Of a DNA stretch of 44,596 bases, positions 39,815-44,596 are shown piece after piece. The notes beneath the pieces were generated by a model. The model saw nothing but the letters and a program-made list of their open reading frames with translations, did not search any database and had not been told where the DNA came from. This DNA comes from a virus. The stretch's first letter is position 1. Each line of letters starts with the position of its first letter. Location: positions 1-44,596 of IMG/VR virus record IMGVR_UViG_3300038701_002231. One strand, written 5' to 3'. The position numbers were made by a program, and so were the translations under genes.

Positions 39815-40432
39815 ATGTGTAAAAGTTCAAAACCCCCTAGAGACAATTCAGCAGAGATCGCCCGACAACAGGAAGAGGCCCGTCAATCACGCATCGCGCA
39901 AGGCCGATCAAGTATTGACAGTGCGTTTGGTGGGTTTAATGATGAATTCTTTGATGAATATCAAAACCAATATCTCGATTATTATAACCCACAACTTGAA
40001 GATCAATATGGTGATGCTGTAAAGCGTCTTACATTGCAACTTGCTCAAACCGGTAACTTGACCGGTTCTACTGGCGCAAACCAGTTGTCTGATTTGCAAA
40101 AATATTACGATCAGCAGAAGTTGTCAGTGACAAATCAAGCTGTGAATGCAGCAAATGAGCTTCGTGGAAACATTGATTCGAGGAAGTCTCAGTTATATGC
40201 CGACAATCGCGGTGCAGCTGATCCAGGTAGTGCATCAAGTGCGGCTGCTTCAGCGGCTCAAGCTTTACAGCCAACAGCACCAACATCACCACTTGCTAAT
40301 GTATTCAGTGATTTCTTCGGAAATCTCGGCAATGTAGCGGCAATCCAGAATGCATCGAAATACAACGAAGGCACTGGTGTCCAAACATTCAACAGTGGCG
40401 GTGGTAGCTCAAGTTCGAGGGTGGTTAGATGA
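39815..40432 (+). CDS. Internal virion-type protein, Ala/Ser/Gln-rich
   Basis: The 205-aa protein starts MCKSSKPPRDNSAEIARQQE and is helical (LSDLQKYYDQQKLSVTNQAV) with an Ala-rich stretch (SASSAAASAAQALQ) and a Gly/Ser tail. Small proteins with this start and composition commonly lie after the tail hub in podoviruses. Role by position: virion core or tail assembly. Confidence 0.68.
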   Translation: MCKSSKPPRDNSAEIARQQEEARQSRIAQGRSSIDSAFGGFNDEFFDEYQNQYLDYYNPQLEDQYGDAVKRLTLQLAQTGNLTGSTGANQLSDLQKYYDQQKLSVTNQAVNAANELRGNIDSRKSQLYADNRGAADPGSASSAAASAAQALQPTAPTSPLANVFSDFFGNLGNVAAIQNASKYNEGTGVQTFNSGGGSSSSRVVR

Positions 40433-40887
40433 TAAAAGAGCAAGTGCGAAGCCCATCAATATTTGATGTGGAGCATATTATTGACCATTTACGACCAGAA
40501 GACGAAGAAGAAATTCGTGCACTGGATGGGTCAACAGCTGAACAAGCACTTGCTGAAACACCTGATTTACTTGAGAATTCCCAAGTTTGGGAAGTAGACG
40601 GTGAAGTGGTTTGTATTTTTGGTGTGACACCATATGAGGGTAAACAAGGTATTATTTGGATGTTAGCGACGAAGAATTTTGATCAATATAGTATGATGTT
40701 CGCCGCTCGATGTAAATCGGTTGTAGCTCAAATGGTGTCAAAATACGATTATGTTTTTAATTATGTTTATTCAGAGAATAAGCGTTCAATCAGATGGCTA
40801 AAATGGCTTGGTTTCCGTGTAGGGAAGCCCGAAGCAATAGGTATCGAGGGAGGGAACTTTCACAGGTTCCATATGAGAAATGTGTGA
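40429..40887 (+). CDS. GNAT-like protein, T7 gp13 (DUF2833) type
   Basis: The 152-aa protein has a GNAT-like course: VWEVDGEVVCIFGVTPYEGK, IIWMLATKNF, then YDYVFNYVYSENKRSIRWLK and WLGFRVGKPEA. The SIRWLKWLGF phrase is typical of T7 gp13-like proteins, needed for virion maturation in T7. Acetyltransferase activity is doubtful in this group. It overlaps both neighbours (4 and 8 bases). Confidence 0.78.
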   Translation: MIKEQVRSPSIFDVEHIIDHLRPEDEEEIRALDGSTAEQALAETPDLLENSQVWEVDGEVVCIFGVTPYEGKQGIIWMLATKNFDQYSMMFAARCKSVVAQMVSKYDYVFNYVYSENKRSIRWLKWLGFRVGKPEAIGIEGGNFHRFHMRNV

Positions 40888-41611
40888 TCCAGTTTCAGCA
40901 GGTCTAGTTTTATCAGTCGGTGGGTCGTTCTTAGAGAGCCGCGAAGCTGAAAAGAACGCGAAACGTGTTCAAAATGCAAAGAACAACGCTTACGAGGCAA
41001 ATATGATTCGTCAGCGCCAATATGCAGATGAGACTGGGGCAGCGTTTGGTGAAAATATAAACAAGCAAGGTCGTGAGAACTTCGACGACCAAAAAGAAGC
41101 TGAGGCAGATCGTGTTGAACAGGCGTTTAACTCCATTCGTACAACACCAACAGCGGATACTGGTCTTGTGGCATCAACACCCAAAAATGTTGTTATCGCA
41201 CGTGAGAGAGCGAATGCAGAAGCCGGTGCTGAGACAGACAGAGATGTAGGAAATTTAGCAAACCTTACCGGATATCAAGGGGCCATGTTCAATCAGGGTC
41301 TTGATCGGAATGAGTTTGCACGATTGTTCGGAAATGTACGGGACAAAGCATCTCGTGATGCAAACCTGCTGGGCCTTGATATGCAAGCCGCAGCTAATAA
41401 TGCACAAAAAGGTCCATCGTTGTTTCCGACCCTCATGAAAACCGCTGGTCAAGGCATGTCAATGTTTGGTGCCGGTGGTGGATCATTTAGTAATACAGTG
41501 GAGGGTTCTTTACCTGCAAGTGGTATCGGCCCAGGTGCACCAGTAACAAGCTATGGTGTATTCAATAAAGGACAACCAGTGAAATTGTTTGGTTCACAAC
41601 TTAAATTTTAG
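40880..41611 (+). CDS. Internal virion protein, T7 gp14-like position
   Basis: The 243-aa protein starts MCDPVSAGLVLSVGGSFLES, a weakly hydrophobic start typical of gp14-like ejection proteins. Long helices (AKRVQNAKNNAYEANMIRQR) and a Gly-rich tail follow. A phrase LPASGIGPGAPVT near its end recurs as LPSTGVGPGAPIE in the next protein, which suggests a shared peptide or cleavage-type motif. Confidence 0.72.
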   Translation: MCDPVSAGLVLSVGGSFLESREAEKNAKRVQNAKNNAYEANMIRQRQYADETGAAFGENINKQGRENFDDQKEAEADRVEQAFNSIRTTPTADTGLVASTPKNVVIARERANAEAGAETDRDVGNLANLTGYQGAMFNQGLDRNEFARLFGNVRDKASRDANLLGLDMQAAANNAQKGPSLFPTLMKTAGQGMSMFGAGGGSFSNTVEGSLPASGIGPGAPVTSYGVFNKGQPVKLFGSQLKF

Positions 41612-41619
41612 GATAGGTC

Positions 41620-42957
41620 ATGAAGAACCCATGGGCAGAAGTAGGAAATCAAGCGGTAAACGCCCTCTATAAGAGCTATATGACGCAGCCTTCCCAGGCT
41701 GACATACAACAAGCTCAACTCAAAACTCGGTTATTGGACGCACAGGTCGGAACAGAGAATGCGCGTCAAAACAAGATCGGCTTGGAAGCTGGGATGCTAC
41801 AGGATAGACGTGGTGTTCCAAGTCAACTGGCGAAGCTTTATGGTGAAGTTTACGCTCCCATGCAGAAAGAAGGTGATCTTCCATCTACAGGCGTAGGCCC
41901 AGGTGCGCCGATTGAAGCAATGCCGGATCAAAATACAGTCACAAATCGTTTCATGCAGAATTTACCTGGTTTCGCAGAGAATGCTGCTCGGTTTACATTA
42001 GATAATCCTAATCAATTCGCTGATGTTTTTGCCCCGTTTATTGGCGGCGCTGGTGCACCACAAAAGATGTTTGAGCGTGCCCAAATGGGCGCTGGCACTG
42101 ATTACGCAAACACAATGTCCGGCGTGCGTGAGAACAACGCTGCTGACTTAAATCAGGCACTTTCTGTACAAGGTCTGAAGAATGACGCTGGTTTCACATT
42201 GTCACCTGGTGCCGGTCGATATGACGCGCAAGGCAATGAAATAGCACAACAACCGTTCAAAGAAGGCGGTGGCTCATACATAGAAATGCCAGATGGAACG
42301 GTGGTTTCAATTGATGGCGGTATGCCATATCAAGCCGGCAAAACGGAAAGGGGTAGATTAGAAGGTGGTGATCGATCACTTGAAAGCTACCAAGTGATGT
42401 CTGAAATGTACCGTGATGCACTGGTGAGTAATCCGTCCTCACCTGGAACACGAGGTAATTTAGCACGTATGGCGAACGGTGTACTAGGACAGGTTAAAGA
42501 CCTGAATATGAGCCCTGAGCTTACAGCGCAGCTACAAACTGTGCAGGATTCACTCGCAGGTCAATTTATTGATCCTGCGACCGGTCAGGTCATGAATGAG
42601 GATTTATATGCGGCATCAACGATTGCAAATGTATTACCGTTTGCCGCAGCGTCAGCTATCACAGGGTCTTCTGGTCGATCTTTGTCTGACCAAGACCGTC
42701 AGACTTTAGAGCGCACAATCGGGACACCTGAAAGTTGGTTTGCTACATCAGACAAGCTTGTATCTCGTCTTAATCAAGTCGATGAGCTTGTTTTACGATT
42801 GAGAGAGAAATACCAAGGCCGTATGAGTGGCACTATTCTAACACCTGATTCGGGTTTTACCGATGGTGGTGTTCCCCCTGTTGTACCAAGTATCACACCT
42901 GACATAATTGACAATATGACAGAGGAAGAACTGGATGCATTTTTGGCGGGTGAATAA
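41620..42957 (+). CDS. Internal virion / ejection protein
   Basis: The 445-aa protein is helical and Ala/Gln/Gly-rich without catalytic motifs I recognise. It has LPSTGVGPGAPIE near residue 90, shared in form with the end of the previous protein, and an acidic C-terminus (MTEEELDAFLAGE). AGGA lies six bases upstream. Its stop overlaps the start of the next ejection gene by one base. Confidence 0.72.
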   Translation: MKNPWAEVGNQAVNALYKSYMTQPSQADIQQAQLKTRLLDAQVGTENARQNKIGLEAGMLQDRRGVPSQLAKLYGEVYAPMQKEGDLPSTGVGPGAPIEAMPDQNTVTNRFMQNLPGFAENAARFTLDNPNQFADVFAPFIGGAGAPQKMFERAQMGAGTDYANTMSGVRENNAADLNQALSVQGLKNDAGFTLSPGAGRYDAQGNEIAQQPFKEGGGSYIEMPDGTVVSIDGGMPYQAGKTERGRLEGGDRSLESYQVMSEMYRDALVSNPSSPGTRGNLARMANGVLGQVKDLNMSPELTAQLQTVQDSLAGQFIDPATGQVMNEDLYAASTIANVLPFAAASAITGSSGRSLSDQDRQTLERTIGTPESWFATSDKLVSRLNQVDELVLRLREKYQGRMSGTILTPDSGFTDGGVPPVVPSITPDIIDNMTEEELDAFLAGE

Positions 42958-44596
42958 TGGATATTGAACAAAAAAGATTAATGGCAAAGCGGAAATTGGC
43001 AAAACAAAAAGCCATGAGTATGTCTGCGCCACAAGCAGCACCAGTTGAGCAACCAGCTGCTCAAACCCCTGTCATGCAACCTGAACCACAGGCAGAACCA
43101 CCAAGCAATTGGGCTGTAGCTGGTGAATCATTTACTCGTGAGCTACCATCAAACTTGTTAGGTATTCCTGGTGATGTTGTCGATTTCATTGGTAACACCG
43201 GTCGTGCTTTATATACAGGTGTTACAGAAGGATGGGATGCACCAGTTCAAACAGCAGAACAACCCTTGTTCGGCTCTGACTGGATGAAAGAAAATCTCTT
43301 TTCCGAAGTTGCAGACCGTGATGATTATACAACAGGTCAGAATTTACTTGGTAATGTCTTATCAATCGGTGGTGAGGCTGCTGCCGGTGGTGTTGGTCTT
43401 GCTCGACAAGCGCCACGATTAGCAAAAGAAGGACCGGAAATATTAAAAGATGTTGTTGAACCATATTTGACACGGCCCAATGCACAGGTTGTTCAAGATG
43501 CTGCTGGTGGTGCCGGTGCGGGTGCCGGTCTTACAGTGGCAGAAGAGAATGACATGGGACCGATTGGTACATTGTTCAGCATGCTTCTCGGTGGTGCTGG
43601 AACAACAGGCATGGTAAAAACAGCGGAAACAAGAGCACCAGTTGTCGGTCGGAACGCACAAGCAAGAGCCGAATCACCTGTTATGCCTGGTGCAACAAAC
43701 CGCGCTGTTGACGATGCCAGAAGTATCACAGATGAAATTGTCACAAATCGATCAGATGCACTTGAAAATATCGATAATACGCTGAAATTAACTGACGAGA
43801 CAGGGCTTCAGGAACCAACACTTGGTCCTGCATCAGGTGATATTGGATTATCTCAATTAGAGGTCAACCAGCGCGTTAAAAACCCAAAACAGTTTCTTGA
43901 AAAAGATCAAGCTGTACGCACAAGTGTTGCTGATAAGTTTGGTGAATTCCGGAACCCTGATGCCGATGTAACAGCACCACAACGATCTGCGTCGAACATC
44001 ATTGACGAGGAAGTGGGCCGTGCTCAGAGTGTAGTTGATGATATAGCGGGTCAAAAAGACCTTACAGAGCAACAATTACGTGATCTTGAGATTGAAGGTG
44101 AGCAAATTCAGGCACCTATTCAAGCCCGTAGGGGTTCTGAAGGGCGTGCAAGTGCTGAACTCGATCAACAGGTCAAAGCGACACTGGATGAGAAAACAAC
44201 TGTTAAGAACCAAAAATTCGAACAATCAGCTGAAGGTGCATATGTTGATGCGAACAGCCTTGCCAAACTGATTGATGATGTCAATGCTGAAGCACCCAAG
44301 CTTGCGCCAAATGCGCGATTGCCTGACTACATCATGCAGGGTATTCGTAAGTTCATCCCACAGCCTGGCACATTAGAGGGTCCTAATTCTACAGCCGGTA
44401 TGATACCAGCTGATGAGGTTTTGAAGCTTCGCCGGTATCTTGACACCGAAATTCAATCGCTGAAGGCAAAGGGTGATTTCACAAAGGCTGATACACTTCA
44501 GAATTTCAAAGGTAAGATAAACCAGACAATCGATGCTGATCCTACATTTAAAGAAGCAAATGATTTCTATAAAGAAGAATATGCACCGTTTTTTCC
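42957..44596 (+). CDS. Internal virion / DNA ejection protein, N-terminal part (continues at 2)
   Basis: ATG 42957 overlaps the previous stop (TAATGG). The frame is open to the window end and matches the frame at base 2, giving about 911 aa in total. The first part has a basic start (DIEQKRLMAKRKLAKQKAMS), a Pro/Gln-rich linker (about 25-50), and two Gly/Ala-rich, possibly membrane-active segments (LSIGGEAAAGGVGLARQ; GTLFSMLLGGAGTTGMV). Long charged helices follow. It is the largest ejection protein and may form the channel or core. No transglycosylase motif is visible in what I can read. Confidence 0.78.
   Translation, partial: MDIEQKRLMAKRKLAKQKAMSMSAPQAAPVEQPAAQTPVMQPEPQAEPPSNWAVAGESFTRELPSNLLGIPGDVVDFIGNTGRALYTGVTEGWDAPVQTAEQPLFGSDWMKENLFSEVADRDDYTTGQNLLGNVLSIGGEAAAGGVGLARQAPRLAKEGPEILKDVVEPYLTRPNAQVVQDAAGGAGAGAGLTVAEENDMGPIGTLFSMLLGGAGTTGMVKTAETRAPVVGRNAQARAESPVMPGATNRAVDDARSITDEIVTNRSDALENIDNTLKLTDETGLQEPTLGPASGDIGLSQLEVNQRVKNPKQFLEKDQAVRTSVADKFGEFRNPDADVTAPQRSASNIIDEEVGRAQSVVDDIAGQKDLTEQQLRDLEIEGEQIQAPIQARRGSEGRASAELDQQVKATLDEKTTVKNQKFEQSAEGAYVDANSLAKLIDDVNAEAPKLAPNARLPDYIMQGIRKFIPQPGTLEGPNSTAGMIPADEVLKLRRYLDTEIQSLKAKGDFTKADTLQNFKGKINQTIDADPTFKEANDFYKEEYAPFF
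44472..44594. repeat. Terminal redundancy, right copy (= 2-124)
   Basis: Identical to bases 2-124; the last two window bases differ from the left copy. It lies inside the 911-aa ejection-protein gene, in frame. Confidence 0.95.

Noticed and set aside
1-44596. tRNA genes or phage RNA polymerase
   Set aside because: No cloverleaf with a T-loop GTTCRA core and no single-subunit polymerase motifs were noticed by eye; a tRNAscan run would settle the former.

Overview
The window is essentially one complete double-stranded DNA phage genome. Bases 2-124 and 44472-44594 are identical, and the reading frame of one large gene runs through this overlap. The window is therefore a circular (or circularly permuted) genome of about 44,470 bp, linearised inside that gene with a 123-base redundancy. 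Portal, scaffold, major capsid, adaptor, tail hub and three large internal virion genes follow each other in podovirus (T7-like) order. There is no tail-tape-measure or sheath gene, so I read this as a short-tailed phage. A GapR/DUF2312 homologue and a small HTH protein of a type I associate with alphaproteobacteria suggest an alphaproteobacterial host (inference). I see no integrase, phage RNA polymerase, tRNA gene or CRISPR array. Transcription probably uses host sigma70-type RNA polymerase, because several TTGACA-like promoters can be read.

Layout. (1) 1482-16658, leftward: one long, tightly overlapping early/replication operon. Its promoter-proximal part holds an ARC/Mpa/PAN-like AAA+ ATPase, a small CxCx4C protein, a metallophosphoesterase and many tiny or membrane proteins. 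An internal promoter at about 11550 then feeds an HTH protein, a RuvC-like resolvase, an SNF2-type helicase, a DUF2800 nuclease and an SSB. After a terminator-like hairpin come the GapR homologue, a dATP/dGTP diphosphohydrolase-like protein, two DNA methyltransferases, a family B DNA polymerase and a second metallophosphoesterase. (2) 16659-16872: divergent promoter region with a perfect 13-bp hairpin. (3) 16873-23041: a primase-helicase fusion whose 3' end and downstream 300 bp carry ten copies of TTGGACA (candidate iteron origin), a winged-helix-like gene, a leftward three-gene operon, a candidate small terminase, and an AT-rich stretch with duplicated promoter cassettes and small genes. (4) 23052-26906: tail fibre, glycine-rich adhesin-like protein, and lysis cassette (holin, GH24 lysozyme, Rz/Rz1-like spanins). 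(5) 26896-44596 and on through 2-1219: large terminase, portal, fibre-like proteins, scaffold, capsid, tail and ejection proteins, ending in a MerR/Xis-like HTH gene that converges on the early operon.

How the parts work together. Family B polymerase, AEP-type primase-helicase, SSB, DUF2800 nuclease, SNF2 helicase and RuvC-like resolvase form a self-contained replication and recombination set that probably acts at the TTGGACA cluster. A 12-base element (TGTCGGGGTTTG) recurs in intergenic promoter or leader regions and may be the operator that links early and late units. The most unusual content is the proteasome-ATPase-like AAA+ protein with its coupled CxCx4C partner, the iteron region, a structural gene that seems to begin at ATA directly after an in-frame amber stop, and at least seven small ORFs of 57 codons or fewer that fit the overlapping gene order.
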